In this document: one piece after another, positions 33,455 to 42,286 of the stretch
Layout: the number at the start of each line of letters is the position of its first letter
How positions within the stretch are numbered: the first letter of the stretch is position 1
Assembly (NCBI GenBank): GCA_963638365.1
Contig: CAVHRK010000088.1
Location: 1-64,000 of the forward strand
Source of the DNA: Suilimivivens sp963638365
GTDB taxonomy: Bacteria; Bacillota; Clostridia; Lachnospirales; Lachnospiraceae
Reading direction: 5' to 3'
DNA length: 64,000 nucleotides
Made by a program: the position numbers and the translations under genes
Notes under the pieces: generated by a model
Told to the model about the DNA's origin: nothing
What the model saw: only the letters and a program-made list of their open reading frames with translations
The model's database searches: none

Positions 33455-35509
33455 TCAGATCGACTTAAAGTCAATCAGTTTCGTGGTATTCTCTTCCAAA
33501 TATTCCCTTAATGCGGCATTCCGGCTCTGCATCAGATCTTCATCTTCCGCAAGCAGATGGTCTACCGTCTGGCTGATCTTTTTTAAAAAACCGGCATCCT
33601 GATAAACATCCGCAATCTTAAATTCCATCAATCCACTCTGCCGGATCCCGAACAGATCCCCCGGCCCACGCAGCTTTAAATCCTGCTCTGCAATATAAAA
33701 GCCGTCATTGGAATCATTCAGGATCTTCAGCCGCTTGTTGTTCTCCGGCTTTTCAGAATGATTCATAAAAATACAATAGGACTGCTCCTTCCCACGCCCG
33801 ATCCTGCCACGGAGCTGATGGAGCTGCGCCAGTCCGAAGCGTTCGGCATTCTCAACCAGCATGACCGTTGCATTCGGCACATTAATTCCGACTTCAATTA
33901 CCGTTGTGGAAACCAGGACATCGATATTTCCTTTAGCAAACTGATCCATGATTTCCTGCTTCTGATCGGCTTTCATCTTACCATGGATCATTTCCACACG
34001 GATTTTGGAATTCAGCTTCTCGCGAAGAAGCTTCGTATAGTCCGTTACATTCTCAACGTCGTTCAGTGCTTCGTTTTCCTCGACCATCGGACAGATCACA
34101 TACACCTGTCTTCCGGTGGCAACCTCCTTTTCAATAAAGGCATATGCCTTGGGACGGTATGAAACACCTACCACACAGTTCTTTACGGGAAGCCGTTCGG
34201 CAGGCCGTTCATCCACAAGGGAAATATGCAGATCCCCATACAGAATAATCGCAAGAGTACGGGGAATCGGTGTTGCACTCATGACAAGAACGTGGGGACT
34301 GCCGCCCTTTTCTCCGAAGCGTTCCCGCTGGCGCACACCAAAACGATGCTGCTCATCGGTAATAACCAGTGCAAGCTTCCGGAATGATACCTTGTCCTGA
34401 ATCAGGGCATGCGTCCCGATCACAAGATTCACACTGCCATCGGCAATCTGCTGATAAGCTTCCTTTTTGGCTTTAGCACTCATGGATCCCGTTAATAAGA
34501 CCGGCTTAAACGGAAGTTCATATTTCTTTGTCATGGCGCAGACCTGTTCGAAATGCTGGGTGGCAAGAATTTCCGTCGGTGCCATCAAGGCTCCCTGATA
34601 GCCGTTATCCACGCACAGCAGAAGGGCTAAAAAGGCAAGAATTGTCTTGCCGGATCCGACATCACCCTGAATCAGGCGGTTCATACATCGTCCACCGGTA
34701 AGATCCTCAACAATTTCTCCGTAAACCCGCCTCTGCGCTCCGGTAAGCGGATAAGGGAGCTGTTCCATAAGCCGCTCGGGCCATGCCGTTTCCAGCATGG
34801 GATACATGGTTTCTTCTTCCCTGATCTGCTTCATCTTCCGGATCATCAGAAGGAACAGAAACAATTCGTCAAAGACAAGCCTCCTGCGGCCCTCGGCAAG
34901 TTCTTCGTAGCTTTCCGGGAAATGAATCCGCTTCAGGGCTTCCTTCCGGTTAAGAAGGTGATATTCCTCTATGATTTCCGGCGGTACGAACTCGGGTTCC
35001 GCATATTCTGGAAGAACCTGTGCAATGCATTTCCGGATCAGATGATTGGTCAGTCCCTTGGTCAGCCCATAAACCGGCTGGAGCTGCATGCGCAGCTTTT
35101 CATATTCGTCCCTGCCGTAGATCACCGGCTGCTCCATACGGTACTGCCCGTGTTCTTCCTGCAGCTTTCCATAGAAAAGATAACAGGCTCCGGAAACCAG
35201 CTTGGATTTCAGGTACGGCATATTGAAAAAGGTTAAGGCCACCGTATCCTGACCGTCAGTTGCTTTGCCCGTCCCGATAGTCAGGTTCCGGAACTTCTTA
35301 AAGGAAAAGTTTCCCTGTAGCTGTAGAAATACCGCAATCATTTCTCCATCCTGTGCAGCTTTAAGCTTCTTAGGCTCCGGATAAACCACATAATCTCTTG
35401 GATAATCGTGAATGAGATCTTCTACCGTATCAATCCCGATCTTTCGAAAAAGTCTGGCTGTTTTCTCGCCGACTCCTTTTACAGACAGGATATCGTTTGT
35501 CGAATTCAT
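33455..35509 (-). CDS. recG: ATP-dependent DNA helicase RecG
   Basis: A 684-residue RecG with N-terminal wedge (OB-like) domain and helicase core: Walker A GDVGSGKT, DEQH (motif II), SATPIPRT, and the C-terminal TRG-type QLHQLRGRIGRG. It regresses stalled forks and processes Holliday junctions. GAGGTG precedes the ATG. It sits between YloV and DegV, a common Clostridia arrangement. Confidence 0.96.
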   Translation of the reverse strand: MNSTNDILSVKGVGEKTARLFRKIGIDTVEDLIHDYPRDYVVYPEPKKLKAAQDGEMIAVFLQLQGNFSFKKFRNLTIGTGKATDGQDTVALTFFNMPYLKSKLVSGACYLFYGKLQEEHGQYRMEQPVIYGRDEYEKLRMQLQPVYGLTKGLTNHLIRKCIAQVLPEYAEPEFVPPEIIEEYHLLNRKEALKRIHFPESYEELAEGRRRLVFDELFLFLLMIRKMKQIREEETMYPMLETAWPERLMEQLPYPLTGAQRRVYGEIVEDLTGGRCMNRLIQGDVGSGKTILAFLALLLCVDNGYQGALMAPTEILATQHFEQVCAMTKKYELPFKPVLLTGSMSAKAKKEAYQQIADGSVNLVIGTHALIQDKVSFRKLALVITDEQHRFGVRQRERFGEKGGSPHVLVMSATPIPRTLAIILYGDLHISLVDERPAERLPVKNCVVGVSYRPKAYAFIEKEVATGRQVYVICPMVEENEALNDVENVTDYTKLLREKLNSKIRVEMIHGKMKADQKQEIMDQFAKGNIDVLVSTTVIEVGINVPNATVMLVENAERFGLAQLHQLRGRIGRGKEQSYCIFMNHSEKPENNKRLKILNDSNDGFYIAEQDLKLRGPGDLFGIRQSGLMEFKIADVYQDAGFLKKISQTVDHLLAEDEDLMQSRNAALREYLEENTTKLIDFKSI

Positions 35510-35565
35510 TTTTCACCTCTTACAACCACTATATGTAGCTTTTGTTTCTACTTCTTACTATATGC

Positions 35566-35591
35566 AAAAAGGACGGTCGAACCGTCCTTTT
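35566..35591. terminator. Terminator after YloV, bidirectional
   Basis: AAAAGGACGGT-CGA-ACCGTCCTTTT, symmetric 11-bp stem with T runs both ways. On the minus strand it ends the YloV transcript 50 bases past the stop, so recG would need its own promoter or readthrough. Confidence 0.82.
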
Positions 35592-35639
35592 GCAATGTAT
35601 TTGATTGTTCCATTCACTTTATCATTTTCGTTCCGATAT

Positions 35640-37301
35640 TTATTCCATGGAAATCACGTAATAATAAATCGGCTGTCCACCCATCTGTAATTCCACATCA
35701 CAGTCCGGATAGGTTTCTTCTACTTTCGCTTTGACTGCTTCGGCAGCTTCCTCGGTTACATCCGAACCATAGTAAATGCTGATCAGTTCCAAATCGTCAT
35801 GCATCATGGCCTTAATCATGTTGAAGGTAACCTCTTCCATGTCGCGTCCAACAGAAAGAATGCCGGAATCACCGATTCCCATGTAGTCACCCTGCTTGAT
35901 TTCCTTATCATCAATCATGGTATCACGAACAGCGTAGGTAACCTGACCGGTCTTGACATTCTTGATTTCACATTCCATGGTTGCCGCATTGTCCTCCGGA
36001 TCCATATCCGGTACATAATTAATGATTGCGGTAATTCCCTGCGGAACGGTCTTGGTCGGGATCACAATGATCTTCTTGTCTTCGACCATGGTCTTCGCCT
36101 GGTTCGCTGCAAGAATAATGTTCTTGTTGTTCGGAAGAATAAAGATCGTGTCGGCATTCACCTTATCGATCGCATTCAGCATATCTTCGGTACTCGGATT
36201 CATGGTCTGACCACCCTCGATGATGTAGTCCGCACCAAGTCCCTTGAAGATTTCGCTCATGCCTTCGCCTACGGAAACAGCGATAAAACCAACCTCCTTG
36301 TGAGGCATTTCCGGTTCCTTCTTCTGCTCCTGCTCTTTTAACTGCTGTTCCTTAAAGAGCTTTTCCTGATGCTCTAAGCGCATATTATCAATCTTCATGT
36401 TGGATAATGCACCATACTTCAATGCTCTCTGGATGGCAAGTCCGGGATCATTGGTATGTACATGTACCTTAACCACATCCCCGTCTGCAACAACCACAAT
36501 GGAATCACCGATGGATTCCAAATATTCCTTGAGATCAATTTCGTTCTTGATATTGAAGGTCTTATTTAATAAGATGATAAATTCGGTGCAGTAACCGTAC
36601 TTAATCTCCTGATCTACGGAGGAAGCAGGTCCCTCCTTGGCAGCACCATCCTTCGGAGCTTCTAAGGTAAAGTCCACTTCTTTGCCAAGGAATGCATCAA
36701 AGGCACCCTTCATTACCTGCATAAGTCCCTGACCGCCGGAGTCTACCACGCCGGCCTGCTTTAAAACAGGAAGCATATCGGGTGTCTTCGCTAATACTTC
36801 ATCTCCGTATTCAATGATCTGCCGGAAATAAAGCTCCATATCGTCACAGCCTTCTTCGGCTAATTCTCTTGCTTTATCTGCCATTCCTTTCGCTACGGTA
36901 AGAATGGTTCCTTCCTTCGGCTTCATAACAGCCTTGTAAGCGGATTCCACAGCCTTCTCGGTAGCGGTGGCCAGTGTCGGAATATCAATTTCTTCGCATT
37001 CGCGGATGGTCTTCGTAAATCCACGGAATAACTGGGAAAGGATAACACCGGAGTTTCCTCTGGCACCCCGTAAGGAGCCGGAAGAAATTGCTTTACAAAT
37101 TGTCATCATGTCTTCATCCTGGAGGTTTACCACTTCCTTGGCTGCGGACATGATTGTCAGCGTCATATTCGTACCGGTATCACCATCGGGAACCGGGAAT
37201 ACGTTTAATTCATTAATCCATTCTTTCTTTACTTCGAGATTTTTCGCACCGGCTAAGAACATCTTTGCAAGCATCTTAGCATTGATCTTATTGCTATTCA
37301 C
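35640..37301 (-). CDS. DAK2-domain fatty-acid kinase-like protein YloV (FakA-like)
   Basis: A 553-residue protein: N-terminal DhaL/DAK2 kinase domain (1-200) with PDGDTGTNM and SGGQGLM, then a middle and a DegV-like FakA C-terminal region. In Staphylococcus FakA phosphorylates fatty acids bound to FakB/DegV proteins. GTG at 37301 is the start, 10 bases after AGGAGG. It follows asp23 by 14 bases, the standard Firmicutes pair. Confidence 0.92.
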   Translation of the reverse strand: MNSNKINAKMLAKMFLAGAKNLEVKKEWINELNVFPVPDGDTGTNMTLTIMSAAKEVVNLQDEDMMTICKAISSGSLRGARGNSGVILSQLFRGFTKTIRECEEIDIPTLATATEKAVESAYKAVMKPKEGTILTVAKGMADKARELAEEGCDDMELYFRQIIEYGDEVLAKTPDMLPVLKQAGVVDSGGQGLMQVMKGAFDAFLGKEVDFTLEAPKDGAAKEGPASSVDQEIKYGYCTEFIILLNKTFNIKNEIDLKEYLESIGDSIVVVADGDVVKVHVHTNDPGLAIQRALKYGALSNMKIDNMRLEHQEKLFKEQQLKEQEQKKEPEMPHKEVGFIAVSVGEGMSEIFKGLGADYIIEGGQTMNPSTEDMLNAIDKVNADTIFILPNNKNIILAANQAKTMVEDKKIIVIPTKTVPQGITAIINYVPDMDPEDNAATMECEIKNVKTGQVTYAVRDTMIDDKEIKQGDYMGIGDSGILSVGRDMEEVTFNMIKAMMHDDLELISIYYGSDVTEEAAEAVKAKVEETYPDCDVELQMGGQPIYYYVISME

Positions 37302-37315
37302 TGTAAAGCTTCCTC

Positions 37316-37702
37316 CTAATCAATCACTTTTACACCTTCAACAAAGATGTTTATTTTCTCAATTTCGATTCCGGTAAATTCCTCTACCTTATATTTAACA
37401 TTGCTGATCAGATTGTTTGATACAGCAAGAATACTTACGCCATAAGCAACAATAATATGAAAATTGATTACCAGCTTATTATTACGAACCATAACATTGA
37501 TTCCACGGGTCATGCTGTCGAGCTTAAGAAGCTTCACAAGACCGTCCCTCATGTTGATTCCTGCCATACCGACAACACCAAAGCATTCCATCGCAACGCT
37601 GCCTGCATACTGTGCAATCGCTTCATTGTCGATGGAAATATTTCCCATGCTGGTATTAATTGAAGTCATTTTATTTGAATACTTCGTTGTAGAAGATTTC
37701 AT
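37316..37702 (-). CDS. Asp23/Gls24 family envelope stress response protein
   Basis: A 128-residue Asp23 domain protein (IAQYAGSVAMECFGVVGMAGI and the C-terminal VNIFVEGVKVID-type end). Members are linked to cell-envelope stress in Staphylococcus. GGAGGG precedes the ATG. It forms a unit with YloV and is divergent from rpmB. Confidence 0.94.
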   Translation of the reverse strand: MKSSTTKYSNKMTSINTSMGNISIDNEAIAQYAGSVAMECFGVVGMAGINMRDGLVKLLKLDSMTRGINVMVRNNKLVINFHIIVAYGVSILAVSNNLISNVKYKVEEFTGIEIEKINIFVEGVKVID

Positions 37703-37737
37703 AAGTAGCCCTCCTTCTTTTTAAACATATATTAGGT

Positions 37738-37766
37738 ATTATAACCTCTGTCTGCAAAAAATGAAA
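37738..37766 (-). promoter_or_regulatory. Predicted promoter of asp23-yloV
   Basis: TTTCAT (37761-37766), 17-base spacer, TATAAT (37738-37743). The -10 is consensus; the -35 is weak. Confidence 0.55.
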
Positions 37767-37816
37767 CCAATTTTTCAAAAAAATATCATAATTTTCAAAA
37801 CATGTAAAAATTCCCC

Positions 37817-37845
37817 TTGCATTCTATAAGGATATCTGCTATTAT
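37817..37845 (+). promoter_or_regulatory. Predicted promoter of rpmB
   Basis: TTGCAT, 17-base spacer, TATTAT, 42 bases before the rpmB ATG. Confidence 0.72.
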
Positions 37846-37887
37846 ACAACTGTTGCGGTTATATTTAAATTGTTAGGAGGTGCTACG

Positions 37888-38073
37888 ATGGCTAAATGTG
37901 ATATTTGTGGTAAGGGCGTACATTTTGGAAATAACGTCAGCCATTCTCATAGAAGATCTAACAGAATCTGGAATTCTAACATCAAAAGTGTTAAGTGTAA
38001 AGTAAACGGAGCTTCCAAAAGAATGCATGTTTGCACAAACTGTCTGAAGTCCGGAGCTGTTGAAAGAGCTTAA
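37888..38073 (+). CDS. rpmB: 50S ribosomal protein bL28
   Basis: A 61-residue bL28 of the zinc-binding (C+) type, with cysteine pairs CDIC and CTNC. The start is the ATG at 37888, 6 bases after AGGAGGTG. It is a single-gene unit with its own promoter and terminator, divergent from asp23. Confidence 0.97.
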   Translation: MAKCDICGKGVHFGNNVSHSHRRSNRIWNSNIKSVKCKVNGASKRMHVCTNCLKSGAVERA

Positions 38074-38102
38074 TTACTTAACGGAATTAAAACAAATGAC
38101 TT

Positions 38103-38129
38103 GGGCAAGCGATTTTCGCTTGCCCTTTT
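38103..38129 (+). terminator. Terminator after rpmB
   Basis: GGGCAAGCGA-TTT-TCGCTTGCCC then TTTTC, 30 bases past the stop. Confidence 0.87.
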
Positions 38130-38130
38130 C

Positions 38131-38709
38131 TTATGCCCAACGGCCAAATTCATAGCTTCTTTTCAACTCTTCATAAATCCGGTTGATGACAAGAACCATT
38201 TCGGTATCTCCTGCCACATTGTCCGGATGAAACATCTTTAACAGATCCCGGTAACGCTTCTTCAATGCAAGTTGGCTGTTTACTCCCTGGAAAAGCATTT
38301 CGGCCATCTGGTCGTTCCGTTCCCTGTGAAGATCCCGTTCATGCACCTTCTGCTCGGAATGAAACTGTAACTTTTCTTTTTCAAAGGCCTTCCGTTCTGC
38401 ATCGAGCTGGACAAAGCCATTCTTTAAGATTTCCATTTTCTTGTCAAAGAACTGCTCGTCCTGCTTTAAACGCTTTCGCTCAATGACCAGCTTCCGGTTT
38501 ACTTCCAGCATTTCATCCCGGAACTGGGCACGCTCTTCAATGAACTTCTCCTGTGTATGAAGAAATTCGCTGCGTTCCATTTCCAGGCGGATATTTTCCC
38601 GAAACAGCCATCCTTTCAGTTCATTTAATTCTTCCGTATCTCCTGTCACCAGAATTTCCTCAAAATCATCGCGACAGTCAACCGGCTTCCCCTTCCGCTC
38701 ACCATCCAT
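38131..38709 (-). CDS. Coiled-coil protein with C-terminal J-domain-like segment
   Basis: A 192-residue protein: residues 30-135 are a long charged coiled coil, and 147-190 hold YRDLLKMFHPDNVAGD...INRIYEELKRSYE, a J-domain helix II-HPD-helix III pattern with HPD at 161-163. A full J-domain would recruit DnaK; here the first helix is only weakly recognisable. The ATG at 38709 follows GGAGGAGATACC. Reversed-order (C-terminal) J-domains of this kind occur in Lachnospiraceae; function is unknown. Confidence 0.75.
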   Translation of the reverse strand: MDGERKGKPVDCRDDFEEILVTGDTEELNELKGWLFRENIRLEMERSEFLHTQEKFIEERAQFRDEMLEVNRKLVIERKRLKQDEQFFDKKMEILKNGFVQLDAERKAFEKEKLQFHSEQKVHERDLHRERNDQMAEMLFQGVNSQLALKKRYRDLLKMFHPDNVAGDTEMVLVINRIYEELKRSYEFGRWA

Positions 38710-38735
38710 GGTATCTCCTCCGGGGCATAGCCCCG

Positions 38736-38879
38736 TTATCCACAATAATAACAATTGTATCCGATTAACAGTAACAATCCGATAATAATCAACGCAATCA
38801 GATAATGATGTGTCAAAAGCAGCATCAGAACCATTCCGACTGCAATCCAGAATGCGATAAAGCCAATTAATTTTTTCAA
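38736..38879 (-). CDS. Small 47-residue two-TM protein
   Basis: A short reading frame with TTG start (38877-38879) after GAGGAAACACC and stop at 38736. Residues about 4-22 (LIGFIAFWIAVGMVLMLLL) and 27-41 (LIALIIIGLLLLIGY) are hydrophobic, and it ends CYYCG, a CxxC pair on the short tail. It lies between GerW and the J-domain gene in the same direction. I infer it is real from the ribosome site, close spacing and membrane composition; function unknown. Confidence 0.66.
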   Translation of the reverse strand: MKKLIGFIAFWIAVGMVLMLLLTHHYLIALIIIGLLLLIGYNCYYCG

Positions 38880-38951
38880 GGTGTTTCCTCGTAATCGGGT
38901 TCTTATCTTATTCTATGCAATAAGGTCTGTTTCCATGCAGACCGGAATCGT

Positions 38952-39350
38952 CTATACTTCCTTTTTCTCCTCCGGAAAAGCCGCTTCTACGGCGGCATCA
39001 TCATCGATCATCTCTTCCTTCGGAGCAGTAAACCTGTCAACAATATCCGGTATCATATCAAGTACCTTTGTCATGGTATCCTGATTCTTGATATTGACAA
39101 GCTTCGTGGAACCATTCTTAATGACAAGTACTGCGCTCGGAGTCATCTTGCCACTGAAACCACCTCCACCGCCATTCTTCTTGTCTCCTGCGGAGGCACC
39201 TGCCCCAACACCAAAGGAAACATCTACAAGCGGCAGAATAATCGTATCTCCAATCTGTGTTGCTTCCCCGACTACCGTTTTTGTAGATAACACCGTATTC
39301 ATTCCCTTCATCAGTGATTCAATCACTCCTGTAAAGTTATTATCAGCCAT
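38952..39350 (-). CDS. GerW/YtfJ family sporulation protein
   Basis: A 132-residue protein with the GerW pattern FTGVIESLMKGMNTVLSTKTVVGEA, PLVDVSFGVGAGA, and a glycine-rich stretch before SGKMTPSAVLVIKNG. In Bacillus YtfJ (GerW) acts in spore germination. Its ATG overlaps the DUF2953 stop (TAATG), so the two are coupled, as ytfI-ytfJ are. Presence alone does not prove the organism sporulates. Confidence 0.9.
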   Translation of the reverse strand: MADNNFTGVIESLMKGMNTVLSTKTVVGEATQIGDTIILPLVDVSFGVGAGASAGDKKNGGGGGFSGKMTPSAVLVIKNGSTKLVNIKNQDTMTKVLDMIPDIVDRFTAPKEEMIDDDAAVEAAFPEEKKEV

Positions 39351-40465
39351 TATGCTACCTCCCTTTTCAACAGCTTGATGAGTTTTCGTAAATCTTTATT
39401 AAAATAAATGATACATGCCGTTCTTACTGCCTGAAATAATGTGATATGTCCCCGGATCTTAAGCGTTCCTTCCAGAATCACCTGATCAAAGTCCGGAATC
39501 ACATCAATATGCCCTCCGATCAGAGGATACAACATTCCGTAATAGCCAAGAATCTGTCCGGTGGTCGCCGGATCCTCCATTCCGATATGCAGATAGCCCT
39601 TCACCTTCCCCGGGGCAATGCTCTTTAAGAGATGTAATGCCTCCTTCGAACACTTCTCCCATGTCCGGTGAAACAGATCACTCCGGAGCACCTTATAGTA
39701 ATATCGGATATGATGAATAATATTCCTTATCTTATCATAGATTGACTGAATTGTGTACCGGATATTTTTAAGCAGCTCCCAGAGCTTCTGAATGCACCAG
39801 ATGGTTTTCTCTCGCAGTAGTTCCAATTTTGAAGTTTCCTCTTCGGAAACTGATTCTGCTTCTTCCGCTTCCTCTGTAACTTCTACTGACTCAGAATCTA
39901 TTTCGGTATGTGTTACATTCTCTGTCTGATTTCCCAGGGCATTTTTTAGATTGCCTCCCGTTTCCTCATCTATCTTTATTTGTGCGTTGTCAATACGGCT
40001 CCAGCCTTCCTCATCTACGGATTGAGATTGCACTCCTGAACTTTCATCTTCCGTAGCAAGCAGGGTATCTTCATCCTGTATAGAGAACTTAGAATCTTCT
40101 TGGGAAGCTTTTGAATTTTTTACATTCTTTGCTTCGCTTTCTTTTTCCTTTTCAGTCGCAGTATTTTTCTTAGCAGATGCCGCCTCCTTCGCAGGCTGAT
40201 CCGACCGGAACAGGGTAAAGCAGGCAATTCTCACACGCAGATACGCTTCCTCCGGATAAAGAAACCGGATGTTCAAAAGATGAAGGAGCCATGTCACCTT
40301 AACAAGTGCATGAATCTGCTGTTCGCCCTCTGCATTCTTTGAAGCATCAATCCGGTAACGGATCGGTACGAAAAGCACTAGCAACAGAAGAAGCAGAATC
40401 AGTCCCAAAACAACAAGCAATATGATCCCTATGATTTTCAGTATGGTCAAAATTACCATTCCCAT
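39350..40465 (-). CDS. DUF2953 (YtfI-like) membrane-anchored protein
   Basis: A 371-residue protein: one N-terminal membrane segment (about 6-33), PIRYRID, then a long acidic low-complexity middle (about 95-215, Glu/Ser/Lys rich) absent from short homologues, and a C-terminal DUF2953 region with GYLHIGMEDPATTGQILGYYG and DFDQVILEGTLKIRGHITL. Partner of GerW by coupling. Function unknown. Confidence 0.87.
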   Translation of the reverse strand: MGMVILTILKIIGIILLVVLGLILLLLLLVLFVPIRYRIDASKNAEGEQQIHALVKVTWLLHLLNIRFLYPEEAYLRVRIACFTLFRSDQPAKEAASAKKNTATEKEKESEAKNVKNSKASQEDSKFSIQDEDTLLATEDESSGVQSQSVDEEGWSRIDNAQIKIDEETGGNLKNALGNQTENVTHTEIDSESVEVTEEAEEAESVSEEETSKLELLREKTIWCIQKLWELLKNIRYTIQSIYDKIRNIIHHIRYYYKVLRSDLFHRTWEKCSKEALHLLKSIAPGKVKGYLHIGMEDPATTGQILGYYGMLYPLIGGHIDVIPDFDQVILEGTLKIRGHITLFQAVRTACIIYFNKDLRKLIKLLKREVA

Positions 40466-40468
40466 GCA

Positions 40469-40795
40469 TTACGAACCTTTCTTCCGATCTTTTACTTTGA
40501 GCTTCAAATATTCCTTGAGGTCACATTTCCCGGTTCTTTCAAGGCTTTCTTCTACTATCTGCTGCACAATCGCAACCGCTTCTTCATAATCCGAAGCGAT
40601 TCCGATGATAATCGGTGCGTGTTTTCTGAAATATTTCTGCTTTAATAGCATGGAAGAATAGATTTCCAGCTGATCGTCTCCATAGGCAAGTGTAACCAGA
40701 TAAACCCGTACCATTGCATGAATCTTCAATTTTTGTTTTATTATCCCTACATGTTCAACTGTTTCTCCCACATAGAGATACTTATAAAATTTCAT
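40469..40795 (-). CDS. Hypothetical protein, conserved context with PBP/DUF2953
   Basis: A 108-residue soluble-looking protein with no membrane segment; mixed alpha/beta (VRVYLVTLAYGDDQLEIYSS, HAPIIIGIASDYEEAVAIVQQIVEESLE). AGGAGG lies before its ATG. It sits between the PBP and DUF2953 genes in one direction. I do not recognise a family. Confidence 0.7.
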   Translation of the reverse strand: MKFYKYLYVGETVEHVGIIKQKLKIHAMVRVYLVTLAYGDDQLEIYSSMLLKQKYFRKHAPIIIGIASDYEEAVAIVQQIVEESLERTGKCDLKEYLKLKVKDRKKGS

Positions 40796-40828
40796 ACAGA
40801 AATTGCTCCTCCTGCCTGTATATGTCCT

Positions 40829-42286
40829 TTAAGACTGCGGCTCTGTCAGGTATGCATCAAAAATCCGCTTTGCAATCGGAACGGCATAATCGCCCCCCGC
40901 TCCGGCACCCTCGATAATAATTGTCACGCAGATTTGCGGATTTTCTGCCGGTGCGTATCCGGTAAACCAGGCATGGCTTTCGCCCTTTACCGTACCGTAT
41001 TCCGCAGATCCAGTCTTCCCGGCAGCCGTATAGGATAAGCCCTTTAACCGTGATGCCGTACCCTCTGTGACAACCGCCTCCATCAAGGTCTGCATGGCGG
41101 CAGCTTCGGTTTCGGTCATCAGTTCTCCGTAAGTGAACGGCTTGAACTCCTTCGTAATGGTCCCGGCACTGTTTTTTACAGAGTCTACCAGATACGGCTT
41201 CATGAGCTTCCCGTCATTGGCAATCGCACAGGTAATCATATTTAACTGCAGAGGCGTAATTCCGGCAGCGCCCTGTCCGATCGAAATCTGCATCATGTCT
41301 GCATCCGGTGTATTCTCATCCACAACCAGATTACTTACCGAATGCTGGAAAGAAACCGGCAGCTTCTGATTAAAGAGAAGCTGGTTTAACGTATCTCCGA
41401 ACTCCTTCCGGTCAAGGGAAAGTCCGATATTGGCATAAGAGGTATTACAGGACTTGGCAAAAGATTTCGTGAAATCCACCGAGCCATGTACCGAGCCATG
41501 ATAACACTGGATCCGGTCTTCGCCCCATTTGATGGAACCGACGCACTGATACCGGTAATTCTGATAAGTGTCCGGATGCTCCCGGATATATTCCAAAGAA
41601 GTAATAATTTTAAAGGTCGATCCCGGTGGATACAGTCCTTGTGTGACACGGTTAAGCAGAATCCCGCTTTCCGTATCCTGTAAATAATTGTCCCATTCCT
41701 GTGCTACCGTAGACGGATCAAAATCCGGATGGGATACCATCGCCAGGATTCTTCCGGTCTGCGGCTCTGTCACAATAATGGCGCCCCGGTAAACACCAAG
41801 TGCAGTCGAAGCCACCTGCTGCAGGTTTGTATCCAGTGTCGTATAGACATTATCTCCCGGGTACTTTTCTCCCTTTGCTTCCAAAGAAGCCTTCTGGGAA
41901 AGAGGCGCATTGGAATTGATCAGATAATAATTGCACTGGGATTCCAGGCCCATTTTTCCGTTAACTGCATAGCCTACCACATGGGAAAACAAATTTCCGT
42001 ACGGGTATTCGCGTACTTCTTTTCCGTCCTCGTCTTCAACGGTCTGCGCCAGAATCTGACCATCCCCGGAATAAATGCTTCCCCGGCGGTTCTGTGCCAA
42101 AAGCATCTGCTGACGTCCGTTGTAGCTGTTATTAATCAGCTCCTGCTTATGGGTTGCGGAATAATAAATAATATAGCCGGACATGGAAAGCAGTAACAGA
42201 GTAAACAGCCAGGTTACTGCCATAATTTCCGGATTCTTTTTCTTTTGGGATTTCTTCTTCGGTGTACGATTATTCTTCCCCTTCAA
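40829..42286 (-). CDS. Penicillin-binding protein, transpeptidase (PbpA/FtsI type)
   Basis: A protein of about 485 residues with a very Lys-rich N-terminus, one membrane anchor (VTWLFTLLLLSMSGYIIYYS) and a class B transpeptidase domain: SxxK STFK, SxN SCN and KTGS. It crosslinks peptidoglycan with its SEDS partner encoded upstream. The TTG at 42286 was chosen for AAGGAG 6 bases before; ATGs at 42301-42346 are alternatives inside the ftsW/rodA tail. The start remains uncertain by up to 20 codons. Confidence 0.92.
   Translation of the reverse strand: MKGKNNRTPKKKSQKKKNPEIMAVTWLFTLLLLSMSGYIIYYSATHKQELINNSYNGRQQMLLAQNRRGSIYSGDGQILAQTVEDEDGKEVREYPYGNLFSHVVGYAVNGKMGLESQCNYYLINSNAPLSQKASLEAKGEKYPGDNVYTTLDTNLQQVASTALGVYRGAIIVTEPQTGRILAMVSHPDFDPSTVAQEWDNYLQDTESGILLNRVTQGLYPPGSTFKIITSLEYIREHPDTYQNYRYQCVGSIKWGEDRIQCYHGSVHGSVDFTKSFAKSCNTSYANIGLSLDRKEFGDTLNQLLFNQKLPVSFQHSVSNLVVDENTPDADMMQISIGQGAAGITPLQLNMITCAIANDGKLMKPYLVDSVKNSAGTITKEFKPFTYGELMTETEAAAMQTLMEAVVTEGTASRLKGLSYTAAGKTGSAEYGTVKGESHAWFTGYAPAENPQICVTIIIEGAGAGGDYAVPIAKRIFDAYLTEPQS

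Noticed and set aside
38710..38754. Longer start for the J-domain protein
   Set aside because: Extending past 38709 leaves no ribosome site and overlaps the small 47-residue gene's stop region.
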